Of a stretch of 64,000 bases of DNA, positions 45,101 to 56,322 are shown one piece after another. Numbering within the stretch: the first letter of the stretch is position 1; each line of letters starts with the position of its first letter. The translations under genes and the position numbers were made by a program. Under the pieces are notes generated by a model. The model worked only from the letters and a program-made list of their open reading frames with translations. It ran no database searches and was not told the origin of the DNA. The DNA lies in the NCBI RefSeq assembly GCF_019649055.1, contig NW_026570279.1:372001-436000 (forward strand). The letters are read 5' to 3'. This DNA is from Paramacrobiotus metropolitanus. Lineage: Eukaryota > Tardigrada > Eutardigrada > Parachela > Macrobiotidae.

Positions 45101-46389
45101 CTTCTGGTCGGGACGGAGGCTCCTATTGGGAGCCCTCCTGTCACCTCCAATGGGGTTCTTTTTCGGTGTTCGATGCTTACTGACCTAGAGTTGATAGGGC
45201 TTTGATGTTCGTTCAAGGGTGGATTGGGACTTAGAAATTTCTACGAGGGTTGAGTTGGACCTATTGGGCCTCAAACTCCGGAAACTTTAAGGTCCGGGCG
45301 GTTATTAGCGATCCATCCGTTTATTGGCTTAGTATGGTTGAAGACTGCGACGTAGCAGTTCGTGGTTAAACGAAGCGATCTGCGGATGGGATATGGTCGC
45401 GGAGGTCTCCACGGACGGCCGTACTTGTGGCGGTCCTTTGTTGCTTTTCTTCGGTAGCAGAACTTGGTTAGCCGCGAACTGCAGGTCAGACATCGTTGGC
45501 TCGGCAAAGGCTCCGTTCTGGGCCGGTGATGGTAGCCAAACGTGGTTGAGGACACGATCTGTGTCATGAAGGTTGTTGGTGCCGGAGGATCCGAACGTTC
45601 TGCCGAATGCTGTCCGGGGGAAACCGCGGAAGACGTTCCGGTACGGTGCGAGCACCGAAATTCTGACGGCTGCACTCGTGTTTACCGGGTCGATCCGGGG
45701 GATCCATTTCTTCGGATTCAAAAAGTTAACCCTCGGAGGGTGGAGTGGGACTTAGGCTTCTCCACCGAGGGTCAGATTGGACTTAGAATTTTTGAGGAGG
45801 GTTCAACCACCGTATCCCTTATTGAATGTCCGGTTGGGTAGCAGAGGCTGGTTGATACGATCTGCGCTTCTGGTCCATTCTACCACCGTATCCCTTATTG
45901 AGGGTCCGTATGGTAAAGATGCGGTTATGACGCAATATACGGGGGTTCTACTGCCGTGTCCCGTATTGAGGGTCCGGCTAGTAGCAGGAACAAGGTGAAT
46001 GCCGCGATCTGCGGTGGCGAGGTTCGGGAACAATTGTCAACGTCCCTATTGGGGACGTCGTCGCGACCATTTCCAGCTAGTTTTATGGCAAGCTTAACCC
46101 TATTGGGGTCCGGCTACCATCAAGTTCCAGTTCACCGAGGCTCCTTTGCTGTCCGATGTCTATCGGACTTATGTTGAGCTTCCGGTTTGCTTCGGTGGCC
46201 AGCTTCCGTCCGTCGGCGCGATTCTTCAGACGATGGTTCGGGGCCGGTTGAGCTTTTCTGGGTTGATGGGGTCGACCCTGTTGGGGTCACTACCACCACC
46301 GAAGTTTGTACCGGGGATTGTCTCGGTACGATATTCGGTTGGAGGCTGGTAGGCTGAGGCGCCCTGTTGACCACTAAGCTGACTGGCGG
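42179..46389 (-). other. 3' non-coding repeat domain of copy 2
   Basis: About 4.2 kb without a credible ORF, made of diverged CCGAGGGTC, GCCTCGGTTGCTGAG and similar units. CAATA-loop hairpins (TATTG on the plus strand) are at 42249-42265, 42917-42929, 43006-43022, 43247-43263, 43327-43343, 43672-43688, 43837-43853, 44031-44047, 44314-44330, 44978-44994, 45118-45134, 46040-46058 and 46096-46110. TGTTG-loop variants are at 44811-44827 and 46274-46288. It is longer than the copy 1 counterpart (16415-18956). Repeated blocks such as GGGGGAAACCGCGGAAGACG (44645 and 45617) show internal duplication. Confidence 0.7.
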
Positions 46390-46945
46390 TTATGTCACCG
46401 GGGCTTTGATCCGTGTAAGCTGGGCTACGTACTGAGCTCCGTCCGGTCCGGTCAGTATGGCCGTCGTCGGCAGATGAGTCGGCGCTAAGTGCTCATTCGG
46501 GAACCTATTGGGTTCCGCATTGAGCGATGGTTGCCGAACATTTGCTTCTGCGGTTCTCCGCCGTTCGTCCTCGCGAAATTCTTCGCGACGTTGTTCCCGG
46601 GCATTAACCAACCTCGGGTTCTCCGGGGGTGGTGGGGTATGTTCCCAGCCTGGTTCATGAGTGCGTTGACGGTAGCGGTGCAGGTCCGAAAGGTGCAGCA
46701 AAGGCTCTCCCTGCAACTGGTCCATCACTTGTTGGTGACCAACCAGGTACAGGTACGCGCTCAGGTTCCCAGCCACAGCCTGAAGGTACAGGGTGTTAGC
46801 TTGATCGACGCGGTGAGCTCTCCCGTCCAGGGACTGTCTATCCTGCCGGGCGAGAATGCATTCTGCACAAGCATGCCGGGGACCATAATTGTGGTTACTC
46901 GCACGGCAGCGTCTGCATCCAGGATCATAGGCTTCTGTCTGGTTC
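46390..46945 (-). CDS. ORF4 of LTR element copy 2, Cys4-type protein
   Basis: Open from an upstream TAG near 46947 to its stop near 46390. It includes YDPGCRRC and HACAECILARQ, the C-x2-C...C-x2-C block also in copy 1. Then come DQANTLYLQAVAGNLSAYL, LHRYRQRTHEPGWEH, REQRREEFREDERRR and LNAEPNRFPNE. The ATG used in copy 1 is not present in frame, so it may be translated by readthrough or a non-ATG start, or be dead. The high similarity to copy 1 suggests the reading frame was maintained until recently. Function unknown; zinc binding is inferred from the Cys spacing. Confidence 0.55.
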
Positions 46946-47124
46946 TATAGACAGAGCACTGAATTGTCAGGTTAAGGTACAATCCACAGTCTATAATTCT
47001 ACCAAGTTCTATGGCTCCCTATAAATTACGTCCTATGGCTACTACGGTCGGGTACGGCCGGTTCTCGCTCGTGTCCGCCATGGGGGAGGTCGATTCTGAG
47101 ATCCCCTGACGCATTCGGCGTCAA

Positions 47125-49722
47125 TCATACATTTGGTGGAATTTTGCGGGCAAGAATCTTGATAGGATCCTCAGATCGTGTCCGGGTGGTTCCTTTAGAC
47201 TTCTGCTTCGGAGTAGGGGCTGACATTGGTTTACCGTGGGTCGAAGTTGAAGCGGCCGACAGCTTCATGTCGTGTCGAGTGCGGTGGCGTGGGGCATTAT
47301 CCGAGTTCTCCAGTTTCGAATGTCGGTTAGCCACTATTGGTGGCTGTCCAACATTGTCATCCCCATCAGACTCCTCCGACCCTCCAGATGGTTGATGGCC
47401 GTTCTTGTCGTCATCCTCCTCCGATTCTTCTTCCTCCGAGGAATAGCTGCGTCCCGTCGGCTTCCTGGATTTCTTATTCTTTTCCTTCCCTCCCGACCGA
47501 ACCTTAATTGAGGTACCAGATCGGGAGGTACCCGGACTACTGAGTGGAGCTCGTTGGGATGTCGACGGTCGGGGTTGTTGGGCTGCAGGCGGCCCAGATG
47601 GCGTGTTCTTAACAAACCTCCCTGCCGAGTCTCGGACAGAGTGCAAGGTTCGCTTCGTAACAGAATGCCGGTTTGACGACGGTCCTTCTTTAACCGAGGG
47701 TCTTGGCTCGCCGGGGGCTCTAGGTCGGGTCGACGGCAACCAGGAGTATGAGGCTGCTGCCGTTGATCGGGCCAGTTTCAACCATACCCTAGCCTGTTCG
47801 GCCGGTTCTTCCGTTGGTTCTAGCCGTACCTCAGACCCTTCGGGTTGGAATTTCTCCTCCTGGATGTAGGATATCCGGAGCCTCTGACCCTCCCGGTGCT
47901 CTTGAGTATAAAGTCCGGTACGGTATACCGCAGATGTTGTCCTCGTTCCGCATTAGTAGTCTGAAGTTCACGGTGAGCTACCGTTTCCTTGATTGTAGGC
48001 TCTATCCGGAGGGTGATGTCATCGATCTCAGCTCCACCTTTGGGCGTGCTTCCGAATTTATACATGACATTCTGAAATCGTGCGATCTGGAGGACTGTCG
48101 ATCCTCTTGGGTTCCGGTAGTAGCCAATAGCTCGGACTACTCTCTCTGCTTCCGATTCGGATTGCCTCAACTTCGTCGGGGCCTTTGGAGCGATCATCTC
48201 GCCCATCGTTTACCATGCTCGATGTACTATGAGTGCCTTTCCTTCGTCTTGGGTCCAGGCTACGATCCTTCGCATCATTTCCGAAGTCAGCCAGTTTTGT
48301 TGGCCTTCGAGGTGGTACGCTTGCGATAGCTCCCGGACCAATTCTTGGTAGACGTCCCGACCCTGGAGCTCCGCCACTTGGATGATGCGGGTGATTTCTT
48401 CGGTAAGCTCTTTCCTAGGGAACTGGGCTTCGGCTTCCTCGGGCTTTCTTTCCGGCAGTTCGTCTCGTTCATCGTCAGGTGCAGGGAGTTCTGACTGGTC
48501 TGTATCAGGTTCATGATACCAGACATTGATCCAATCATTATGTTCGCCAGGCTGGTTTTGGCTGGGACTCTTGTTGGTGGGAGGCTCGGACCGTCCCGGT
48601 TGGGTGTCTGAGTCACTATCCGAGGATGACTGTTCGGGTCGGAACCTTCGTCTGTTCTTCTTATATCGGTGTTCAACACCGGGGTAGGTGAGGCAGATGG
48701 GCCCGTACTTGGGGGACCCATCCGTCCTGTCCGAGGTGTCCCTGTCTGCTCTGCGGAAGTCAACCCAAAGGAGGTAGACCGAGGTGTTGCTGGTTGAGGT
48801 GGAACCGTTTTGCGGCTCACTTCCTCAAGTTCCACCTCAAGTCTCGGACTTGCGTCAAAGCAATCCTTTGCTGATCCTGTAATGCCTCTTTGAGCTTTTT
48901 CTGAGCCGGAGTTCGATCGTCGAATCGGGCGATTTGAATGGCTAAGTCTTCAGCTAACCTCCCGGTCCCGGCTATCTCGTTCTGGATAGCCTCAATATCG
49001 GCTCCGGGTTCTTGCTGTCGTGTTTCCGTGGACAGCGTCGGAAACAATAGTGTTCCTTCCGGGCGGATCGCTATCGTTGAGGAGGTTGACGGGTTCACCG
49101 GGTATCCGACTCCTTGTGTCGGTCCCAACGGTGGGTTGTACCCCGTCAACTGCATCTGGCTTGCTTGTAGCTGATTCCTGGTCATTTGGTTATACCATTG
49201 AGAAAACAGCGTGAACATCTGGTCTGGATGGAGACCTATCCCAGGTTGAGTAACCCACGGTCCTGTTGGGACCTGTTGGTTAACCGGAATTGTCGGGCAT
49301 GTCGGGTTTGCCGCAACAAATGACATCGAAGGTGTTCCGGTTACACAGGGTGGTGGGACCAGGCTGGGTCCCGGTAAACGTGGCGAGTTAATCTGACCTA
49401 TTGGGTCGATCGATGCTGCCGAGGTATTTTGCGCCGCGCCTACGTTTACCAATAATCCGGTTCCATCAAGCGTCATACCAAGGGGTAAGTTCCATTGAGT
49501 GGTTGTCGAGGGCTGGAGTGCCGTTCTGGACCCGACCGTTAGCCCTGCTAAGACGTCGGCGGTGAGATTCGCCTGTACATTCTGTACCTGTGGCATTGAC
49601 GTCCGGGTTGTCGAGCGTGGGTCAGCTCGGAAGCTTGTCCGATCGTAGGGGTGCGATCGTCGGGTATCCCTCCGGCTGCTCCCAGATCCGCTTGATGATG
49701 GATCCCTCCGCCGTTCTGACAT
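47125..49722 (-). pseudogene. ORF3 of LTR element copy 2 (frameshifted)
   Basis: Sense order. 49722-48817: 301 codons from MSERRRDPSSSG, with a Pro/Thr/Gln-rich region and a coiled-coil-like end (EAIQNEIAGTGRLAEDLAIQ, KKLKEALQDQQRIAL). A frame change follows into 48835-48287 (PPQPATPRSTS..., IMIGSMSGIMNLIQTSQNS). Another change goes to a helical stretch at about 48440-48200 (RKELTEEITRIIQVAELQG, NWLTSEMMRRIVAWTQDEG) ending HRAW-stop. The same frame continues at 48206-47900 (VVRAIGYYRNPRGSTVLQIA), then a final frame to 47125 with EEPAEQARVWLKLAR, an SSEEEESEEDDD acidic run and a basic tail. Together this would be one protein of roughly 860 residues. No known domain; absent from copy 1. Confidence 0.6.
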
Positions 49723-50830
49723 GGTGAAACTGTTGGAATAAAAGAAATAAGGCCAGTTAACATTCTGAGATGGCCAAAGGGGTTCAACCGAAGGATTCCA
49801 TGGTCAACTGAAGAGGTTTCATTCCGACACCAAAGGTCCATTCTTAACCTAACTAATTCCTAGCTAAGTCCTAACTAATTCTGAGTCAGCTATGGCCCTA
49901 TTAATGAGGTGTTTTGTGGTGTTTCCTTCGCTGGTCCGGTTGACTTGGCTTGGGCAAGGCGGGACCATTAAAAGGGGGTTATCCCTTGGATGTCAACCTC
50001 GGTTCGGTCGCCTCCCGCGCTTCTGTCCGGTTAATTACTCCGTCCAAGAGCGAGCTGGGGGTTTCCGCTCCGTGGTGTTCAGCCATGTCCTGGGTTGGTT
50101 GCCTCCTACGCTTCTGTCCGGTTAATTACTCCGTTCAGTGGCGATTCGGCTGTTCCTACCCATGATGTCTGGCTATAATCCGAGGGTCGATGGTATACCT
50201 CCTCTAGCCGACGAAGTTGGAGTTTTCGCCGGGGAAATGGCATTTTTGCCCGGGCCAAACAAGCTTTCCAGCCATATTGCTCGGTAAAGGTAGGGTCCGA
50301 ATCCTTATTTGAGGGTTCCACCGTCATTTGGGAGGGTCCGAGGTTCGTCCTTCGGGGGTGCGTTTGGGGTCCCCAAACGTCTTTCTCGGTCCGGCAAGGC
50401 GGATTCTCGGTCCTTTTCCGGATAACTAGGGTTGCTTCTCGGTGGTTTGAGGCTCCAAGTCGGGAACGTCAAAATTCCACCCGGTGAACTCGCCTTGTGA
50501 GTCAACTTCCGTGTCGGGAAAGAAGTCCCTTGGATCCAATCCGGATACATTCTAGTAACCGTGTCGCCTCATTGGGGTAACACCGGGTCATCGAGGTTTT
50601 GATGACACCGCGGCAACAGTTAGTGCCGGGTACGAGCCTTCGTTGATTGGAGGAATGGTTGGCATGGCACCTATTGGGCGCTCAAAGCCAACCTGAGCCT
50701 CCGGGTTCACAGTATTCTCGCCTATTGGGCAAGTCGGAACCTCGGATCCAATTTTAGGATGGCTCTCGGGAAGTTCTATCCCGATAATTCTCCAGGTATC
50801 TTTTAGCGTTCAGCAGTGGTCGCCCGCCAA
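49723..50830 (-). other. Inter-ORF region of copy 2
   Basis: Non-coding region between ORF2 and ORF3. It contains CAATA-loop hairpins at 50667-50681 and 50717-50733. TCTGTCCGGTTAATTACTCC occurs twice (50023 and 50113), a local duplication. It matches copy 1 at 14413-15250. Confidence 0.6.
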
Positions 50831-52360
50831 TCACTTGAGGTACCACTCCATCAGGAGCTTTTTATCGCCCCAGAGTGCTTCTACCTCGGCTTGCATGGCT
50901 GCTAGCTCAGCCTGGCTCGAAGGAGACATTAGCGGCTCTTTTATCTGCCACTCAGTGCCCGATGCCTCTGGTATCGGGATTGACTTCACTGTCTCATCCT
51001 CCCTTCCGGGTTGGTCCACCTTCGGAGCTTCTTCTTCCGGGGCAATCGTCTGTCGCTCGCCGGTACAATCCTGGCCGAGGGTGCGGTTTTCGAGGGTATC
51101 AGCCTTCTGTTGTACCTTTTTATCCGCACTGCCCGATGCCTCTGGTATCGGGATTGACTTCACTTTCCCGTTTACCTTGCGGGCTTTCTGGTCCTGTTTT
51201 GCTGCCGGAACCTTCTGTCCTTCGCCAATCTGATCCTGGCAGGGGATACGGTTTTCACCGGCGTCGCCTTTCCGGTTTTCCCGTATATCCACACTGCCCG
51301 ATGCCTCTGGTATCGGGATTGGTTTTACTTCCGGGTTAAGCAGTTGAGGTGTCCGGTCAGCCGGAGGGTCCGTCGGGACTCTGCTTGTCAACCGGAGGTT
51401 CCTTTGCAGCAACTCCCCTATGCTCACCGGCGGATTCGCCTGGCTTGTGCCGAGCGCAGTGGAACAGGTAGCGACCCCGTTACCATGCGTCCGAGCGTAA
51501 GCCTCCTTGTATCCGGCGACATTACTTGCAGTTGCCGAGGTTCCGTCCCGGGGCCCGTGGGAGGTAACCTTGTCCGCAACTTCAGCGGACGATCCACCCG
51601 GAGCTTTACCGGCGGATCCCTTCTTGTTTTTGGTGGGCTTTCCAACAGCTCCCCATGCGGTAGAGGGTCCAAGAGGCCGTCTCGCATGCTGAGGGGTCAA
51701 GCCACAGCCATTCTTTGTGGCCTGAAGTCCGGTTGCCGTGGCAGCGTTAATGGCCAAATCCGGTCCGGCAGGCAAGGCGTCAATAACGGCATCCGCTGGT
51801 CTGGCGATGTCGTTGGCGCCAGGCGACCCGGCAGCATGGATGCTGCCGGACGACACTATTCCTTTTTGGGAACCATATCGTTCTTTAAGGGTCTTTTGGG
51901 GAAGCTGAGACCCACTGGAGGCTGAGGAGGCTTCCGTGGTAGATCCCAGGGTCGGTTGACTCAGTTCAACCGAACGTCCGGATTTACCCTGAGTCGTCGG
52001 CGGCCGTGTCCGTGGTGGGCTGACGGCGATATTGTCGCCAGTCGGCATAACGGCATGAGTCGCTGTTGAGAATCCGGCAACGTCGTCATTTCGGTTTAGG
52101 ATGGTTCCGGTTCGGATACCATCCGGGCCGTCCAAGGTTCTCTTGTCGGGCACGGGCCGACCGCGGCAGGTATTGGCGCCTGCGGTGGCCCCTTTCTTCG
52201 GTAACTTCCCGGGTTTTAAAGTTTTAGCCTTTTTCTTACAGATCTTGGGAGGTCCGGCGAAGATTCTCTCGTCGGACGGGGACCCACCGGCGCGATTATG
52301 GGCGCCTGCAGTGGATCCTCCAAATGGGTTGTCTTTGTCCGGTGGCTCGGTTGGTGGCAA
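50831..52360 (-). CDS. ORF2 of LTR element copy 2, low-complexity protein
   Basis: 509-codon intact ORF beginning MPPTEPPDKDNPFGG, starting 23 nt after the gag stop and in another frame. It is rich in Gly, Ser, Ala, Pro and Lys. SPSDERIF, VTSHGPRDGTS and IGELLQRNLR are shared with copy 1. The C-terminal third holds three copies of VK(P/S)IPIPEASG(S/T), spaced about 55 residues apart, and it ends EVEALWGDKKLLMEWYLK. It sits where pol would be, but there is no D-T/S-G protease motif, no YxDD and no integrase zinc finger. Probably disordered; the function is unknown. Confidence 0.65.
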   Translation of the reverse strand: MPPTEPPDKDNPFGGSTAGAHNRAGGSPSDERIFAGPPKICKKKAKTLKPGKLPKKGATAGANTCRGRPVPDKRTLDGPDGIRTGTILNRNDDVAGFSTATHAVMPTGDNIAVSPPRTRPPTTQGKSGRSVELSQPTLGSTTEASSASSGSQLPQKTLKERYGSQKGIVSSGSIHAAGSPGANDIARPADAVIDALPAGPDLAINAATATGLQATKNGCGLTPQHARRPLGPSTAWGAVGKPTKNKKGSAGKAPGGSSAEVADKVTSHGPRDGTSATASNVAGYKEAYARTHGNGVATCSTALGTSQANPPVSIGELLQRNLRLTSRVPTDPPADRTPQLLNPEVKPIPIPEASGSVDIRENRKGDAGENRIPCQDQIGEGQKVPAAKQDQKARKVNGKVKSIPIPEASGSADKKVQQKADTLENRTLGQDCTGERQTIAPEEEAPKVDQPGREDETVKSIPIPEASGTEWQIKEPLMSPSSQAELAAMQAEVEALWGDKKLLMEWYLK

Positions 52361-52383
52361 GCGGTCAGCTAAGGCACCGTTTC

Positions 52384-54848
52384 TTACTGACCATACTCGT
52401 TTCCCGTCAGGTATACCGGGGCTGGTCCACCGCCATTATTGGGGGGATAAGGTGCCGACCCTGAGGGCTGCGGAGCTATTGGCTCCTGCATCCGTCCGGC
52501 GGGATACTGGTATCCATTGGGTTCGGAGTAGTATCCCCCTTCATCTGGCTGGCCTCCAGCATTAACTCTTCCATCGGGGGGCTGGTTCCGGTTGACCCTT
52601 CTCCTCGGTCTCCCTGCACCTATTGGGCGCAAAGGAACCAAGGCCGCGCGGTTTGGGTTTGCCGCACCTATTGGGCCACCGTCATCATACCTCTGACGCC
52701 AGTCCTTGTACCAGCGCAGGTTCGGGTTGAACGTCGGGTCAACGTTCGCGTACGCGCAGGCATTGCTGTGGTGATTGCCCCACATGCAGTTGCCGCAGGT
52801 GATCCCATTCTCGAATGTCCATTGCCAGAACAGGCCCTCCTGTCTGTCCACGTAGGCATCCAGGGTCCGCTGGCGCTGATTAGGCCCGAGGTTTTGACCA
52901 TACTGGCCGAGGCTTCTCCCCTGACCATAGTTTCCCTGCCAGAGTCCGTTTCCGCTATTGCACTCTCCGTTGTAGCCTCCATTCTGACCGGCGAACCTAC
53001 TTCCTGGGTATTGGCCGGGGCCGCCGTAAAAAGGCAACGGGGCCCGGGGCTGCACGGTCGGCATCCCTATTGGGGACGCAAAGTGCACTGCTCGTTGGGG
53101 TTCTGGTGCCAAAATCACGTTCCGGACGTTGGAGTCCTCGAGCGGGATCTTATATTCCGGTTTTCCAGCGGTAAACTTCCGGATATACGCCAAGAAATCG
53201 TCGGTGGTTTCCGGCATCCTAATGTCCAAGGCCCGGCGTAACTCTGATTCGGTTACGTTCTTCCGTAAGTAGGTGAGGGCCAGCCTTTCCGAAAGACCAC
53301 CCCGTGCCTTAATATTCATCATGGCATCGTAGTACTGCTCCGGTGCCTCTAGACCAAAGCGGTATGTCCGTTGGCTGATCTCCGCTATAGCGTTGGCCTG
53401 CTTGTTGCTCTCCGCAAACCGGTCGATGAATTTATTCAGCCATTCATTGACGGTCCAGCCTTCCTCAGGCTCGAAGGTCGACTGGTTTTCAAACCGTTCG
53501 AGGGCCGGGCCGGAGAGGATAGTTTCCAGTGCGGTCGTGAAGTACACATCCGGTTCATCCAGGTCGCCGTCCGGTCCGTAGATCCGTCGGATGGATTTCA
53601 CCCATCTGTCCAAGTTGTACAGACTCCGTCAAATTTCGGTAACTGGGGTCGATTGCCGCGGTCAATCCTCCGAAGCAATCTCTCTTCGCGATCCCGGGCA
53701 TGCCGTAAGGCTGCCATGACACGTTCTGCGTCGGGACCATGTTGAGGGGCCGGGTAGCCTTGTTGGGCCACCGGGATGGGCTGTGGTTGAGCCGGCTGTA
53801 ATTGAGCCGGGGGTTGAGCCAGGTATGGTACCGGAGGTTGAACCGGTAGACCAGGCGGGTCGACCAAGTTAGGTCGATCGCCCGGTGCCAAGGGTCTCGG
53901 ATGCTCTGGCGCAGCCGCATTCTGCGGCATCCGTCCGGCAATTTGCAGGCGGACGTCAGCATCTGCCCCAGTCGGCTGATTCTGCAGTCGATGGTAAGCC
54001 CCAGTCGGGTCTCCGGGGGTCGGGCTGGATGAAGATGACTCCGAGTAATGGTCCAGTACCTGGTCACAACCCTCAATTAGACCTATTTGGGTCATATTTA
54101 GGGTCTCTTGTGGCAGAACGTGCCCCGGTTGCTGGTCTAGCAGCACCCTCGAGGGTCTGTCCCGGCTGGGATCCGTAGGGAAGGGTCCGGTAACCTCATT
54201 CTGAGGTGCGGACACGCTGATTACCGGGTATTGAGGCTGTGGCATTGCCGGCTCCGGCACAGGCCGCCGCTGCTCCAAGTTGGTGATCCGCTGGTGTAGG
54301 GCGTCGATAGCCTGCTGGGTGTCCCCTTGTAGGGCGCCGAGGGCCTGCCGAGTTTCCCTATGCTCCCTTTGGAGTGTGCCGACAGCCTGCAGGGTCTCCG
54401 TCCGCAAGGTGCCGAGGTTCTGCTGCATGGTGCCGAGATTCTGCTGCATGGTGCCGATATTCTGCTGCAATGCACCGACGGAATGTAGGGTCTCCGTTTG
54501 ATCCCTCTGCAAAGTGCCGACAGCTTGCAAGGTAACCGTTGAATTCGTTTGCAGTTGCCCCAGGAGTCCAGCGATCTGCTGCAAAAGCGGCGGGTTTTGT
54601 TCGCGCTCCTCCAAAGGGTTAAGTCTGCAGTCCACCGGGGTTCCGTACCGAGGGTCCGACTGAGGTGAAGCCCCGAGGCCGATATAAGGGACATTCTGTC
54701 CTGGTAAAGGGGTTGCCTGTGCCCCCACTAGCCTAATTGGGCCCGTGGAAGGTACACTACGGCCGGCAGGACTAATATGGTGAAAGTCATAGCCCCCGGC
54801 CTTTATCGGTTCCGGTGGGGTCTGGTGATTGCCGGTCTGAGCGCTCAT
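52384..54848 (-). CDS. gag-like gene of LTR element copy 2 (one frameshift)
   Basis: Two overlapping frames. 54848-53598 (416 codons, MSAQTGNHQ) carries a coiled-coil segment with TLQAVGTLQR and NIGTMQQNLG repeats, then a Pro/Gln-rich linker. 53613-52384 (409 codons) carries the gag core: RWVKSIRRIYG, ALERFENQ, NEWLNKFIDRFAE, QYYDAMMNIKARGG, LRKNVTESELRRAL. It then has a Gly/Gln/Asn-rich spacer and a CCHC knuckle CGNCMWGNHHSNAC (52756-52797), spaced C-x2-C-x4-H-x4-C. The break is a 1-nt loss near 53608 (copy 1 lacks it). It could be a true -1/+1 frameshift site, a recent mutation or a sequencing error. Gag forms the particle and binds RNA in this class of element. Confidence 0.85.
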
Positions 54849-56322
54849 TCTGGCGCAACGGTTTGATGTTTCAGAACCTCTGCCGAGACGTACAGACTAT
54901 CCCTATTTGGGGACCGTCTGATGGTGACAGGTTGAGCTGGTTCAGCCTCGGTACGTCCGGCTTCGAGGGTCCGGTAATCTGCGCAAGTCGATCGGACTCC
55001 CTAATTGGGTATGTCCGTCCAACAATGTCCAATTAAGGCGGAAGGTGGAGGCTTAAGCGGTTTTCGCTTCAGCCGGGTCGACAAGATATCCCTATTGGGG
55101 ACTTCTTGGTCGAGTCAAACCTCCGCTAAGTCGAACCCGAGCCTCCGTTGAGACAACCAAATATCCCTATTGGGGACTTCCTGTTGAGTCGGATTTCTTT
55201 GGGTTGAAGAGCCTCCGAGGGTCCGTGGGGGGGCACAGGTCCGGTGAGGGGGGGGGGGCAGAGGTCCGGTGGGATGAGGGGGTGATGTGGTAGGTGTGCT
55301 TGTACTACTTGTGACTCAGTACAGGTTACAGTACAGTACGGTTATTGCGTACGTCCTATACTACGGTCGTTAAGTACTGTGACGTCACACAAAATAATCT
55401 TGCTAATTGCTGCCTACGTCACAAGTTTAGTGCCGGGCGCAAAAATTTGTAAACAAGTATGACTCACTACGGGCGCTTAGCATAGGGAATTTCCCCGCTG
55501 CGCTGATTGGCTGCCGTATAGTACTATAAATCGGCTACCGTGACGTCACAAGGAAATTCGGATTGTAAAATTGAATTAAAATTTACAGAAAGATCAGGAA
55601 AAATCGGAAAAAATTCTATTTTTCGATTTTTAACCGACCAAAAATTATTTCAGCCGGGGGAAAATTTATCCTCTGATTTTCTGAAATTCTAGGAAGAAGT
55701 TAACCGAGGCTCGAAGGGTCTTAGCCGAGGTTCAGAGGCTCGGTAGGCTAAGGTAAGATTACCCAGAAAAAGATGTTTTTAAGCCCGTTTATCCGCGTAA
55801 AAATTACTTTTAGCCGTCCAAAACCACTTTTCAACCGACGAAAATGAAAATAACCCGGCTATATTGGGTCTACGAGGGTGTACTCGGCCGTTACGACCGT
55901 TTTACCGCGTGATCCGAGGCTTCGCACCGTTCTTCCGGGTCGTCCGCGCGCTTGATCCGCTAGTCCGCGTTGGTAAGGTTGCGGGTGCGACTTAACGCAA
56001 AGGTGACCCCGTATGATTAATCCGTCGCGCTGCAGGTTCTCGTAACGAACCCGTATCCGGAACGTTCTGTCCAGAAGGTCCGTGAGATCCGCACTGCTGG
56101 TCGTCCGCGCAAGGATCGTTCCGTCCGCGCAAGAGAGAAGCGTCCGCAGGTCGTTCTGCCCACGTCCACAAGAGAGAAGAACACCGTTCTGGCTGGCAAC
56201 GTTCGGGTGGGGATGGGAACTGGGTTTCAGCTCTCCCCTGCCTGTTCGTTGGCCGTTACGGATGTAGGTCTACACAATCTCTCAAAAGGTTCCACAGAAG
56301 GAAAAACTGAGATCTGCTATCA
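54849..56322 (-). other. Untranslated leader of LTR element copy 2
   Basis: No ORF. CAATA-loop hairpins at 55088-55102 and 55163-55177, with CAAATA-loop variants near 54893 and 54080. G-run near 55248. An AT-rich patch lies at 55550-55680. Sense sequence after the LTR is TGATAGCAGATCTCAG, not an obvious tRNA primer site. Confidence 0.6.

Noticed and set aside
43448-46177. Several plus- and minus-strand ORFs of 60-130 codons in copy 2
   Set aside because: They fall in the degenerate repeat domain, are not conserved between the copies and have no domains.
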